A stretch of DNA of 64,000 nucleotides from Streptomyces sp. NBC_00247 (GCF_036188265.1 NZ_CP108093.1:6663001-6727000), one strand, 5' to 3'. Shown: positions 28,801-36,245, numbered from the stretch's first letter. The notes: generated by a model not told the origin, from the sequence alone. Translations and numbers: made by a program.

Positions 28801-29850
28801 GTCCCGATCACACGGCAGGAGATCCTGCCGGGCGAGGAGACCGACGTACTGCACGGCTTCGTGCAGCCGTTCGATCTCGGCAAGGCGCCGCTGATGCGGG
28901 TCAAGATCGCGAGCCGTTCGGACGTCGAGCACCACATCGCCATCGACATCCACCATGTGATCTTCGACGGCGCGTCGGTCGCCCTGCTCCTCGACGACCT
29001 GGTGCGGCTGTACGTCGGCGACGCCGTCCCTGAGGTACCCGGACTCAGCTACGCCGCCCACGCGCTGCTCGACGGGCGGGAGAACGCGGAGGAGCAGGCC
29101 CGGCAGCGGGCCTACTGGCTCGGCAAACTCGGCGGCGACCGGGCCCCCCTCGCGCTGCCCATCGACTTCCCCAGGGGCAAGGTCCAGCGTTTCAGCGGCG
29201 ACTACGTCGAGCTGTGGATCGGGGCGGGGCAGCGGCGGCAGGTGGAATCGCTGGCCAGGACGTCAGGGACCACCGTCTTCTCCACGCTGTTCTCGCTGTT
29301 CGCGAGTGTGCTGTCGCACATCACCGGCGAGCGCGACATCACCCTGGGCATCCCGGTGGAGCGTCGGCGCGACCAGCGGATCCGGTCCACCATAGGGATG
29401 TTCGTGAACACCCTCGTGGTCCGGGTGGGTGTCGATCGCACACGGCCGATACGGGACCTGCTGGCGGCGCACGCGACCGAGCTGTTCGCGGCACTGGATC
29501 ACCAGGAGTACCCGTTCGAGACGCTGGTCCGCGACCTCCGGATCCAGCGGGACGACCAGACCCCGCTGTTCGAGGTCATGTTCGCCTACTATCCGCGCTT
29601 CTCCGTGGAGAACCTGTTCCCCGGCGCGCATCTGACGGTCGAGCACTACCACGTCGACCGCCCCCGGATCAGCAAATTCCCCCTGACCTTCCTGGTCGAC
29701 GAGACCGAGGACGGCCTGCGGGTGAGCCTCAACTACGACAGCTCCCTGTTCAGACGGGAGACGGTGCAATCGATGGCGGAGGTGGTCCGAGCCGCCTTCG
29801 ACCTCGTGTCATCCCCGGAGCGGCCGTTGTCGACGCTCCCACCCCTGTGA
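22882..29850 (+). CDS. NRPS: half-C-A-T-C-A-T-C
   Basis: 2,322 residues. Residues 1-240 are only the C-terminal lobe of a condensation domain (RIALDFWVRRL to DYPWDSLLDWM) with no HHxxxDG motif. Then come A1 (FTSGSTGTPKG near 402), T1 (GGHSL, Ser799), C (HHSVCDA, His980), A2 (YTSGSTGDPKG near 1447), T2 (GGDSL, Ser1828) and a terminal C (HHVIFDG, His2024). A1 aligns as D-L-K-N-V-G-S-D-V-K (unassigned). A2 aligns as D-L-F-N-N-A-L-T-Y-K, which I recall as an alanine code. The last C domain has no partner in cis and must use the T-TE protein that follows. The start may be ATG 22885, which is better spaced from AGGA at 22874. Confidence 0.93.
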   Translation: MMTQNALDPRIALDFWVRRLRDRCGADLPMALPPADPADVREVRSLTLSEEDLGFLRKAGRGDGRAEAVLHATLYRFLLSFSFGPESDAIAMAGPAPGPGAPVFHTIPFDRHGTLRDAVDTTRAETLACAPYRDYPWDSLLDWMDTQDQPFEAVRFGLVCGSGPVENAWLATRTAFLLKVPIDEHDREIVLSYGPGCDERLAVGFLHHYAALVRSLREHLDRPLSRIPVLTPAETARLTDALTGPVPDPELPPSLLTDFSRQVTATPDTVAVVDGAGTLTYRLLDERANRLAHFLRDEHGIGRGDFVGVALPDSRDLLVAVLAVLKAGAAYVPIDLRYPADRQALLVQQSRAAAVIVREPGDLAAPAGNVVALTRQADRIAGCPTTAPEVDIRADDSVYVIFTSGSTGTPKGVAVEHGAFRNLLAWYTREVCAHERPTFLLIAPVSFDLAQKNLFAPLLRGGRLHLLGAALDDYSAMVRYVDTHAIDVVNCAPSAFYPLLEFSAENQFHALRSLRHVVLGGEPIDAAKLTAWAGSPNFAAKIMNSYGPTEFTDVVSHHQLDSEDLRPDGGPIPIGRPVDGIRLFVLNPQQRLCPPHMVGELYLGGAGLSKGYINDPQEQARRFVRVDLAETDFDGVLYRTGDLVRCDADNRLVYVGRADDQLKINGFRIAPGEVQRAIRAADDVHDVVVCPKTVRGETVLVAYYIADAPLDLRTLREQAARSLPAFAVPTHFVRQTAFPLTPSGKLDTRALPVPGGSATGDYEPPTTPAEQRLARLWAGLLDRERVGRHEDFFALGGHSLTAVRLLSHISKDFGVELTLNTVFEHSRLDDLAEVVSAADPGLFAGIPRLAPARDYEPSNAQRRLWLTSQFADASQAYNLHSIYEIRGEIVPERLEHALLCVIDKHESLRTVFRAGADGDVRQVVRAPSSVDFHLEHLPSADEDTLTEFVGRPFDLDRGPLLRAALAGTDDGGHVFAFVIHHSVCDAWSLGVFASDLLKFYDPAPAGPPTAGLDVQYKDYAAWQRASLASAEHETHRRFWQDTLAGADAVPPVDLPGCRPRPAVKTHDGAVVRHAFPAPFVARIEDLAARRGCTLFMVLVAALNATLFRQTGQPDITLGTPVAGRDHIDLEDQIGFYVNTLPLRTELTADETFDALLARVKTGVTEALEHRAHPFDAIVDDLRPRRDPSRNPVFDLLVVLQNATENHALDHIEGPDFKLRRRPAPRRFSKFDVTFDFADRGPGVGLALEAEYNTDLYDEDAVRRFIGAMETLLAEACDDPARPVGRLRCVPEAERRLVLDDFGRGLADPDCTPFLTRLADRCVTRADDPALLFADETVTYAELGARSDRFAGFLAAELGVRPGDRVGILLERDDWLVACLIGVLKAGAAFVPLDPSYPERRIEFILGDAGCEVVVDASLVRRFREDLDRWPAVPAVPPSPESVAYVIYTSGSTGDPKGVQITHDNLAAFLQWCLREFADTDFGVVFAATSICFDLSIFELFFTLTAARTVRIIESPAHIGEWLDAHRRILLNTVPSVVLELGRSGHDLSGVTAVNVAGEPAPPALRELVDLRRTEVRNLYGPSEDTTYSTVYRFDERTTAVPIGRPIDNTRVRVLDPAGQPVGIDVPGEVHLSGRGLCLGYVNRPRLDEEVFIEHPEFPGERLYRTGDHARWRPDGNLVFLGRHDAQVKVRGRRIELGEIEAALERLPGVRQAAVLIRGEGATAELEAYYVADGSPALPDHVGSALLTTLPRYMVPGRIARLTEFPLTPNGKVDRRALLARRAPDPTGARAPAAAATDLEAGVLKIWRSVVDAPAAGVDDSYFDLGGDSLRAMTVIARLNKELGTELRISDLYHHPTVRRLAAVIEKGAADRAPRAEVPADDRAPRAEAPAVEGPRTVTEYPITTSQAGIYYLQRLDPRSTAYNIPLSFAVRGPLDEARLRKAVDELVRRHDAFRTRFTIRDREVIGLVEPTVEVPITRQEILPGEETDVLHGFVQPFDLGKAPLMRVKIASRSDVEHHIAIDIHHVIFDGASVALLLDDLVRLYVGDAVPEVPGLSYAAHALLDGRENAEEQARQRAYWLGKLGGDRAPLALPIDFPRGKVQRFSGDYVELWIGAGQRRQVESLARTSGTTVFSTLFSLFASVLSHITGERDITLGIPVERRRDQRIRSTIGMFVNTLVVRVGVDRTRPIRDLLAAHATELFAALDHQEYPFETLVRDLRIQRDDQTPLFEVMFAYYPRFSVENLFPGAHLTVEHYHVDRPRISKFPLTFLVDETEDGLRVSLNYDSSLFRRETVQSMAEVVRAAFDLVSSPERPLSTLPPL

Positions 29851-29885
29851 CCGCAACCCGAGGCAGACCGCGAAGGGCAGCAGAG

Positions 29886-31031
29886 ATGCAGACCGAGGAC
29901 GAAGTACGGGACACGATCAAGAAACTGTGGTCGCAAGTCCTGGGGAACGACGAACTGGCGGGGGACACGGACTTCTTCGCGGCGGGCGGCAGCTCGCTCA
30001 AGTCCCTCATCCTGGTGACGGAGCTGAACGACGCCTTCGAGACGGAATTCGAGATCGCGGAGCTCGTCGACTGCTGGACCCTCGAGCGCCAGTTCACAGC
30101 GGTGTGGAACCGGCTCAACCGAGGCGACCTGGAGCCCCACGGCCAGCGGACCGCCCTGGTGCCGCTGGCGCGGGCCACCACCGGGAAGGCTGCCACGTTC
30201 ATCGCCATCCACGACGTCAGCGGCGATGTCTACGGCTACACCAGCCTGGCCCGGGAACTCTCCGGCCGGGCCGACCTCTACGGCATCAAGCTGCCGCACG
30301 AGCGGTTCGAGGCCCCCAGGCCGCTGACTGTCGCCGGGCTCGCGAAGGAGTATGTGGCCGCCCTCGACGCGCAGTTCGATGGGCCCCGCCGGTTCGTCCT
30401 CGTGGGCTGGAGCCTGGGCGGTCTGGTCGGCTTCGAGATGGCGAAGCTGCTGGACGAGCGCGGCGAGCCGCTGGAACGCCTGGTCCTCGTGGACTCGCCG
30501 TACGGCCTCGACCTCCCGAGCCCCGACGACGCCGGGGACTTCACCCCGGAACACGAACGAGCCCTCCTCGACGACTTCACCTGGCTCGGGGACACGCTGT
30601 CCCTGGACGGAGCGTCGGCGGAGGACATGTGGCGAGCGGTCCGCACGCGCCTCGATACCCCGGCGAAGCACCGCCTGGCCTCCGAACTCCGGCACCGTTT
30701 CCCGCTGATGGCCCGGGCCGTCCCCCACCTCGCCAGCCTCAACGAGAGCGAGTTCATCTGCTACATCAACAGGTTCCGCTCGGTCTTCCGAGCAGGCCGC
30801 GACCACCGGCCCGAGGGAATCACCACCGCCCCCGTCGATTTCCTGGCGGCGACCCGCTCGCAGAACTACGACCCCCGTTGGTCCACCCACACGTCGGCGG
30901 CCTTCCGGCACCTGTCACTGGAGGGCGACCACTTCTCGATTCTCGACCGTGGCCGCGCCCAGGCGACCGCCGGAGCCGTCCTCACCCTGGACCGCACCGC
31001 GGGGGCGCCGCACCGAGAAGGACCCGCTTGA
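29886..31031 (+). CDS. Terminal NRPS T-TE didomain without adenylation domain
   Basis: A 381-residue protein with a carrier domain (AAGGSSLKSL, Ser37) followed by a type I thioesterase: GWSLGG with Ser176, Asp203 in VLVDSPYG and His349 in LEGDHFS. No adenylation domain is present, so the carrier must be loaded in trans. The SyrC-like enzyme is the obvious candidate, which makes 4-Cl-Thr the C-terminal residue, as on the A-less last module of SyrE. The TE then hydrolyses or cyclises the chain. ATG 29886 follows GAAGG at 29872-29876. An in-frame GTG at 29847 overlaps the upstream stop codon (GTGA) and would add 13 residues. Confidence 0.9.
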   Translation: MQTEDEVRDTIKKLWSQVLGNDELAGDTDFFAAGGSSLKSLILVTELNDAFETEFEIAELVDCWTLERQFTAVWNRLNRGDLEPHGQRTALVPLARATTGKAATFIAIHDVSGDVYGYTSLARELSGRADLYGIKLPHERFEAPRPLTVAGLAKEYVAALDAQFDGPRRFVLVGWSLGGLVGFEMAKLLDERGEPLERLVLVDSPYGLDLPSPDDAGDFTPEHERALLDDFTWLGDTLSLDGASAEDMWRAVRTRLDTPAKHRLASELRHRFPLMARAVPHLASLNESEFICYINRFRSVFRAGRDHRPEGITTAPVDFLAATRSQNYDPRWSTHTSAAFRHLSLEGDHFSILDRGRAQATAGAVLTLDRTAGAPHREGPA

Positions 31032-31099
31032 CCCGGTGGCCCGCCCACCCGGGCGTTCTCGCACGGCATCCCCGATCCCGAGGGGGAAGGAGTCGATCC

Positions 31100-31405
31100 A
31101 TGAGTGCCCTCCATGACACGACCGCGGGCCTCGCGACGATCGTGCGAGACCTGGAAAGGCTGGCCCTGGAACTGCGCGCCCCACACAGTCGGCGCATCCC
31201 GTCGGCGATCAGCGCCGCCTGCGACGCCCTCACCTGCGCGGCTGCCCTGCTACGCGCCCAGCAGGAACCCCACGACGGCGACGCCACCCGCACGGACCTG
31301 CTGCGAGAAGCCGTCGCCATGGCCCGCAGCACCGTGGAAACCACGAAGATGGCCTGCCGTGAGCAGACAGGACCGGGAACCGATGCTTCCGCGACGGCCG
31401 AGTAG
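31100..31405 (+). CDS. Small helical hypothetical protein at the end of the NRPS operon
   Basis: A 101-residue, Ala/Arg/Leu-rich protein, predicted mostly helical, with no signal peptide or recognised domain. GGGGGAAGGAG lies 7 nt before ATG 31100, and codon use is strongly GC3-biased, so it is very probably translated. It follows the T-TE gene by 68 nt and precedes a strong terminator, making it the last gene of the operon. I do not recognise the family. Two cysteines in CDALTCAAALL are notable. It does not resemble MbtH. Confidence 0.65.
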   Translation: MSALHDTTAGLATIVRDLERLALELRAPHSRRIPSAISAACDALTCAAALLRAQQEPHDGDATRTDLLREAVAMARSTVETTKMACREQTGPGTDASATAE

Positions 31406-31523
31406 GAGAGCAGATGCCTCAACGGGCCGGGCGACCTCGTGTCGACCGCCACGACGTGCCACAGCTCGCCGTCCACGACGACAACCAGCGCCCGGCCCTC
31501 GGTGGCGCCGCGTACTGCGAACA

Positions 31524-31555
31524 CCGGGGCTCCTCGCGAACGCGAGGAGCCCCGG
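31524..31555. terminator. Bidirectional terminator ending the NRPS operon
   Basis: A perfect 15-bp stem (31524-31538 with 31541-31555, CCGGGGCTCCTCGCG arms) with a minimal loop lies between the last rightward gene and the convergent secreted glucanase-like gene that stops at 31582. It is the right-hand boundary of the biosynthetic operon. Confidence 0.88.
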
Positions 31556-31581
31556 CCCACTTTTCACGTCAGGTCATTGCC

Positions 31582-33936
31582 TCATGGGTAGGCGACCACA
31601 TTGCTGGGAGTGGTGTTCGAGGCGGTCACCGCCCCCACGTCGTTGATGACGTGGGTGATGGTGCCCACGCCGCCGAGTGAGACCGTCAGAGCGTTGTGGA
31701 ACTTCACGCCGGGAGTGTTGGGCACTTCGAAGGCGTGGTAGCTGTTCACCGCGGGGTTGACGTTGAAGTAGCAGTAGCTGCCGAGTCCCCACGCCTCGTG
31801 GGTGGTGACGCCCGCGCCCACCTTGTAAGCGGCATATCCGTTGACCCCTGCCGCGCTCATCCACGCGCCCTGGTTGGGCACGTCGTACGGCATCTCGTTC
31901 TGGAAGAAGATCGTCTTGCCGTTCTGGCCGTTCCAGACAACTTCGTGCTTCTGGTAGTGCTCGACGAAGAGACCGGTCGCCAGAACGCTGCCGCCGTTGA
32001 CGATCACGCCGGTGTCCGCCGTGTTGGTCGTCCAGCCGAAGGTTCCCGCCGTGCCGTGGTCGGCCCGCCAGGCCCAGATATGGTCGATGATCACGTTGTT
32101 GCTGTTGACGATCAGGCTGGTCGTCGCCTTGCCGGCGATCTGGCCACCGATCCGGAAGAACACGTCCTGGATGGTCGTCGGGTTGCCCGCGTGGCTCGCG
32201 GACGATCCGGACGGGCCGACGGTCAGCAGCGCCGCCGAGTTGGTGGTTCCGGCGTCGATCAGCAGGCCCTTGAGACGGACTCCGTCCACGTCGGCGACCT
32301 GGATCGCGTTGACGCCGTTGTCCGGGACGAAGGTCGGGTAGCCGATGCCGAGGACGACCGTGTTGGGCCGGGTGATGTTCAGCGTCTGGTTCAGGTGGTA
32401 GACGCCCGGCGTGACGAACAGGTTGCAGCCCTGAGAAAGGGCGTTGTTGATGGTCGCGGCAGTGTCGCCGGCCTTGACCACGTAGAACTGGCTCATCGGC
32501 TGAGAGGTGCCGGGAGTGCTGCCGTTCGCCCAACTCGCCCCCGATGCGTTGGTGCGCAGCGACGGAAGGAACACGCGGTATTTTCCGGCGCCGTCGACGT
32601 ACAGATACGGCACGTCACGGGAGACCGGGGTGGTGGCCAAGGTGGTCTCGGGCGGGTTGGGGAAGGTGTTCGCGGGAGCACCGGCGGTGCCGGAGAAGAC
32701 CATGTTCCACACGCCGCCGGCCCAGCTGCCCACGTTACTGTCCCGGGTGTACCACTGCTGCTGCGAGATGGACGCCGCCTGGCCGCTGACTTTGGTGTCG
32801 GCGATGTAGCCGCCGCTCGCCCAGCCGTAACTGGCCGGGTAGAGCTGCAGGTCGCCGCGGACGTCGATCCGGCGGAACGGGGCCGCCTGGGCCACGGCCC
32901 AACGGTTCCCGCCCACCGGATTGATGGCCAGATTCTCGGCCGAGCGCCAGAAGTTCTGCGTCGCGTTGCCCGCGTCCGAGGCGTTGAAGGCGTCCACGGT
33001 GACGTGTCCGTTGATCGTCACGTCGCCCGGATTCTGCCCGAGACCCGCCACCGAGGTGTAGTAGCCGACATTGTCGTCGACGGCGTACGTACCCGGCTTG
33101 AAGAGTTGTGCCACCCGGTTCTCGCTGAACTGCGCGGAGGCGGTGTCCTTCATCTGTGCGAACTGCGCGTCGAGCTGCGCCTGAATGGTGGCACTGGACA
33201 TGCTCGGGTCGTAGATGTGGACGTTCGGGCCGAAGTTCGGCGTGTCCGACTGGGTGGGGCAGCTCGCCGATGCGCCGATCGTGTAAGTCGCACTGGCGAC
33301 GGCGGAGTCGGCGAGTCCGGACTTGATGGCGATGGCCTTGATGGTGGCAGTGGCCGTGACGCTGATCGGCGCGCTGTACGGAGTGGACGCCGCGGTGGGG
33401 GTGGAGCCGTCACGCGTGTAGCGGATGCTCGCGCCCGCGGTCGCGTCGGCGAGCGTCACGCTCTGGGCCGATGCGTAGGTGCCCGCCGCGGGAGTGAAGG
33501 TGGGTGTGGCAACAGTGCCGGTTCCTCCACCGCCCTGGGTGTACGTGAAGTGGGTCGTGTCGTACTGAGGCCCGCTCTTCTCGTAGGTGAACCAGTACTC
33601 CAGGACCGTTCCGTTGGCGAGCGAGCCGACGGTCTGAGTCCACGTGCCCGCGCTGTTGGTCATACGGACGTTCTGTTGGTTGGCGCTGTTGACCAGGTAG
33701 TGCACATCGACGTAGACCGCGGACGTGGTCGGTGTGAACGAGATCTGAGCTTGCGTGGAGCTCAGTTGAGTGACGCCCTGGGTGTAGTCAGGCGCGGCTG
33801 CCGAGGCGGGAGCGGCGCTCTGATCGAGGCCGAGCAGTCCGACGAGCGCGAGTAGGAGCGCACTCAGCAGAGCGACGACGCGGTGCTTCGGACCTGGCAG
33901 GGGTCTCATGCGGCCGGGCGGGACGGTAGTGCGCAT
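31582..33936 (-). CDS. Secreted multidomain beta-helix protein, GH55-like, with CBM56-like and chitobiase-C-terminal-like modules
   Basis: 784 residues. An Arg-rich N-terminus and hydrophobic core (VVALLSALLLALVGLLGL) end in ASAAAP, a signal peptide cleaved near residue 46. Residues about 50-133 (YTQGVTQLSSTQAQISF to THFTYTQ) resemble the beta-1,3-glucan-binding CBM56. Residues 143-222 (PTFTPAAGTYASAQSVTL, IRYTRDGSTPT) are a CHB_HEX_C-type module. The remainder is a large right-handed beta-helix resembling GH55 exo-beta-1,3-glucanases (NVIIDHIWAWRADHG, FFQNEMPYDVPNQG). The likely role is binding and degrading extracellular beta-glucan; catalysis is unproven. GTG/ATG choice: ATG 33936 has AAAGGA about 10 nt upstream; ATG 33909 is an alternative. 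Confidence 0.8.
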   Translation of the reverse strand: MRTTVPPGRMRPLPGPKHRVVALLSALLLALVGLLGLDQSAAPASAAAPDYTQGVTQLSSTQAQISFTPTTSAVYVDVHYLVNSANQQNVRMTNSAGTWTQTVGSLANGTVLEYWFTYEKSGPQYDTTHFTYTQGGGGTGTVATPTFTPAAGTYASAQSVTLADATAGASIRYTRDGSTPTAASTPYSAPISVTATATIKAIAIKSGLADSAVASATYTIGASASCPTQSDTPNFGPNVHIYDPSMSSATIQAQLDAQFAQMKDTASAQFSENRVAQLFKPGTYAVDDNVGYYTSVAGLGQNPGDVTINGHVTVDAFNASDAGNATQNFWRSAENLAINPVGGNRWAVAQAAPFRRIDVRGDLQLYPASYGWASGGYIADTKVSGQAASISQQQWYTRDSNVGSWAGGVWNMVFSGTAGAPANTFPNPPETTLATTPVSRDVPYLYVDGAGKYRVFLPSLRTNASGASWANGSTPGTSQPMSQFYVVKAGDTAATINNALSQGCNLFVTPGVYHLNQTLNITRPNTVVLGIGYPTFVPDNGVNAIQVADVDGVRLKGLLIDAGTTNSAALLTVGPSGSSASHAGNPTTIQDVFFRIGGQIAGKATTSLIVNSNNVIIDHIWAWRADHGTAGTFGWTTNTADTGVIVNGGSVLATGLFVEHYQKHEVVWNGQNGKTIFFQNEMPYDVPNQGAWMSAAGVNGYAAYKVGAGVTTHEAWGLGSYCYFNVNPAVNSYHAFEVPNTPGVKFHNALTVSLGGVGTITHVINDVGAVTASNTTPSNVVAYP

Positions 33937-34064
33937 GGGTGGGGGGTCCTTTCACCTGGTTTCGTGAAGTGAACACCGGATCAACGCGGAAGAAAGGGTG
34001 CAGACGGTCTCGACACTGCGCAGTGCATCGCCTTGACAACTCTGCAGACCTTTGAATCAACCTC

Positions 34065-34080
34065 TTGAAAACGCTCTCAA
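34065..34080. promoter_or_regulatory. LacI-family-type operator upstream of the glucanase-like gene
   Basis: TTGAAAACGCTCTCAA is a near-palindrome centred on CG, the form bound by LacI/CebR-type sugar-responsive repressors in actinobacteria. It lies about 130 nt upstream of the start of the secreted beta-glucan protein on the minus strand, a plausible site for glucan or oligosaccharide control. Confidence 0.4.
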
Positions 34081-35047
34081 TCTACGGATGGGCGAGGTGC
34101 TGGATCCGTCAAGGAAGTGTTGAGTGGCAACGGTGAACCGTCAAGAAGATGCACAGGCTTCAAGTCTTGAACGCCTACGGTGTGCCAAGTCGTATCCGAG
34201 TTCGGCCCAGGAGAGGTGAGCTCGCGAGTTGTCGCACCTGGCCTCAGGGATCGATTCTCAGGATTCGGGTCCTGCGCGGAAGGTGCTCTTTGAGGCTGAC
34301 GTGATCCAGCCATGTGCGCGAGGTGCCGCGGCGTACGGTGCGGTTCGGCTGAGGGACGGTCGGCGCGGGCAGAACTGTCCCGCATGACTATCCCGCATGG
34401 CACGAAGACGGACGGCGACGAGCCTCGCCTGCGGCAGGGTGACGAGCCGACAACATGAAGAGGGGGCCCCATGGCCGACTTCTGCGCGGTGTACCCGCTT
34501 GAGCCGCAGTGTGCCCCCGCACGGTGTCGACGATGGACGGGCTCGGTGCGTGGTGACATCCGGATGGGCTGGATCTGTCTCAACGGATGTGGGTGGACAC
34601 GAATCGCGACAATGCGGACGTCGGATCCGCCTGTCACTCCTTGGGCAGGGCTGCGTCTGCCGTCACGGTAGGAGTGATGTGCGGCCGCACCAAGTGGTCG
34701 AGTCCCCGCTCTGGTCAGTGCTGGGCGAGCGGTGCCAGGCCCTGATGCCGGACGAGCGCGACGGCCACCGGACGCGCCCCTGACGACTGCTGCGTATCGC
34801 GCCCGTCGCCCTGCCCTCTACGGGCATGGCGAGGGCGTCCATGGTCATGGGAAACACGTCAGGAACACCGGTGGGCCGGCTCGCCGTTCCTGGTCGGCGT
34901 GAAGGCAACTTGACAACTGGGCAGCGGCTCCGGCTGGTTGGTGGCCGTGGAGTCGTGCGCCACCCAGCGAACTGCCAACCGCTCGGCAGCCGGGCGGGAA
35001 GAGGCCTCGCGATCCTCGCGTCGGCGTCCCTTCACAGTGTCCTCGGT
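34081..35047. other. About 1 kb with no convincing gene
   Basis: No frame here combines a good ribosome site, sustained GC3 bias and recognisable protein content. The best local signal is AGAGGGGG 5 nt before ATG 34471, but the 66-codon frame loses normal codon use after about 10 codons and is Cys/Trp-rich. GC content is slightly lower than in neighbouring genes. It may hold decayed sequence plus the upstream regulatory region of the glucanase-like gene. Confidence 0.5.
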
Positions 35048-35803
35048 TCAGGTGCGCAGAAATGCCTCCAGCGCTGTTGCCAGTGCCACCGGGGTCTCAT
35101 GCATCGGGTAGTGGCCGCAGTTCGCGATTTCTTCGAGTTCGGCGTGCGGGTAGTGGCTGAGCCACGTTCCCCGCATCACCTCGGCCGTCAGGGCGAGATC
35201 GTGCTCCCCGACGATGACTTTCACCGGGACGGTGCTGCCGGCGATCCGCTCGGTCAGGTCGGCGGAGACCCAGTCCCTGACGTAGCCGCCGAACGCTTCT
35301 CGGGTTGAGAGCTGGAGGGAGCGGTCGACCATCAGATCGACCCATACCCTGCTCGCGCGTCGACCGGTGACCAGATCCATGATCGCCAGCCGCTTGTCGC
35401 GGTCGTGCGCGGCGCCGTAGAAGAGGGCCTCGCCGTCGGCGTCCAGCGGGTACGCCCCTGCGGGGACGGGAGCGAGCCCTACCAGCTTGCGCACCCGCTG
35501 AGGGGCTTGCGCCAGTACTTGCTGGACGGCTTTCCCGCCCATTGAGTGGCCGATGAGGGAGAAGCGCTGCCAGCCGAGTTCGTCGGCCAGCGTGAGGGCG
35601 TCGTCGGCGATCTCGGTGAGTGTGTAGGTGCCGGTGACGGCCTTGCGATCGCCGTAACCGCGGTAGTCGAGGAAGGCGTAGCTGAAGGTGTCGCCGTCGA
35701 GGTAGTCGAGGAACGATCCCCATCCGGCGCTGGTGCCGAACCAGTCGTGGAGCACCAGGACCTTGTGGTCACCGGATCCGAGCAGGCGGTGCGCAATGCT
35801 CAT
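35048..35803 (-). CDS. Alpha/beta hydrolase
   Basis: A 251-residue cytoplasmic alpha/beta-hydrolase-fold protein with an intact triad: Ser in LIGHSMGGKA, Asp in VIVGEHD and His in CGHYPMHE. It opens with VLVLHDWFGTSAGWGSFLDYL, where HDWFG forms the oxyanion loop. Such enzymes hydrolyse esters, C-C bonds or epoxides; the substrate is not evident. AGGAGG lies 10 nt upstream of ATG 35803. It is unlinked to the secretion operon by function, although it lies just downstream of it on the same strand. Confidence 0.85.
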   Translation of the reverse strand: MSIAHRLLGSGDHKVLVLHDWFGTSAGWGSFLDYLDGDTFSYAFLDYRGYGDRKAVTGTYTLTEIADDALTLADELGWQRFSLIGHSMGGKAVQQVLAQAPQRVRKLVGLAPVPAGAYPLDADGEALFYGAAHDRDKRLAIMDLVTGRRASRVWVDLMVDRSLQLSTREAFGGYVRDWVSADLTERIAGSTVPVKVIVGEHDLALTAEVMRGTWLSHYPHAELEEIANCGHYPMHETPVALATALEAFLRT

Positions 35804-35833
35804 GGCGCGGGTTCCTCCTGGGGTGATGAGACT

Positions 35834-36085
35834 TCAGACATACCCATGAGTGGCGTCCGATCCTGCTGCTGGAGGGCGTGCGGTCCAAGCGGCCCGTGCA
35901 CACCCCGCGATCTCGAAGCCCACCGCTCTCTCGTCCGGGCCGGTGAGGCCGATGCCGATGAAGGCGGAGCGACGGACGACCACGTGCTCGTCCGTCCCGT
36001 CCGCAGCGATGCCATATGTGTCATACGGGGCGGTCCTCCGTTCACGCCGCGGCGCGCACAGGCGCGTCGGCCGGGGCTCCCGCAT
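35834..36085 (-). CDS. Small hypothetical protein upstream of the hydrolase
   Basis: An 83-residue frame with AGGGG 6 nt before ATG 36085 and good GC3 codon use in its middle. The central part (YDTYGIAADGTDE followed by VVVRRSAFIGIGLTGPDERAVGFEI) reads like a folded small protein. No domain is recognised. It ends 30 nt before the hydrolase start, so the two may be co-transcribed. The C-terminal 15 residues have weaker codon bias. Confidence 0.45.
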   Translation of the reverse strand: MREPRPTRLCAPRRERRTAPYDTYGIAADGTDEHVVVRRSAFIGIGLTGPDERAVGFEIAGCARAAWTARPPAAGSDATHGYV

Positions 36086-36245
36086 CCATTCCCCTCGGAC
36101 GGACCTGCGAACCGGCGCTCCTGTCGCCACGCATGCTCGCTGTACAGAGCCGAGGGGACACGTGTGCCTGGTACCGCAGCAGATCGACCGGGGGACGGAA
36201 GCGGCAGGCACCGTCGGGCGATCCGACCTGCGTGGACCGGGTCCG

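Noticed and set aside
29214..29885. Long in-frame upstream extension of the T-TE gene
   Set aside because: It lies entirely inside the coding region of the second NRPS in another frame and encodes Arg/Gly/Pro-rich shadow sequence.
9476..31031. Search for epimerisation domains or an MbtH-like protein
   Set aside because: No E-domain motifs follow any T domain, and no 60-80-residue NRPS-helper signature was found; MbtH may be encoded elsewhere.
31414..31680. 88-codon plus-strand frame across the operon terminator
   Set aside because: It contains the terminator hairpin, has no ribosome site and runs into the convergent glucanase-like gene.
34077..34637. 186-codon minus-strand frame in the intergenic region
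   Set aside because: Composition is Pro/Ser/Arg-rich without GC3 bias or a ribosome site; nothing is recognisable.
34471..34671. 66-codon frame with a good Shine-Dalgarno
   Set aside because: Only the first codons look coding; the remainder is Cys/Trp-rich with poor codon bias, so it is not annotated as a gene.
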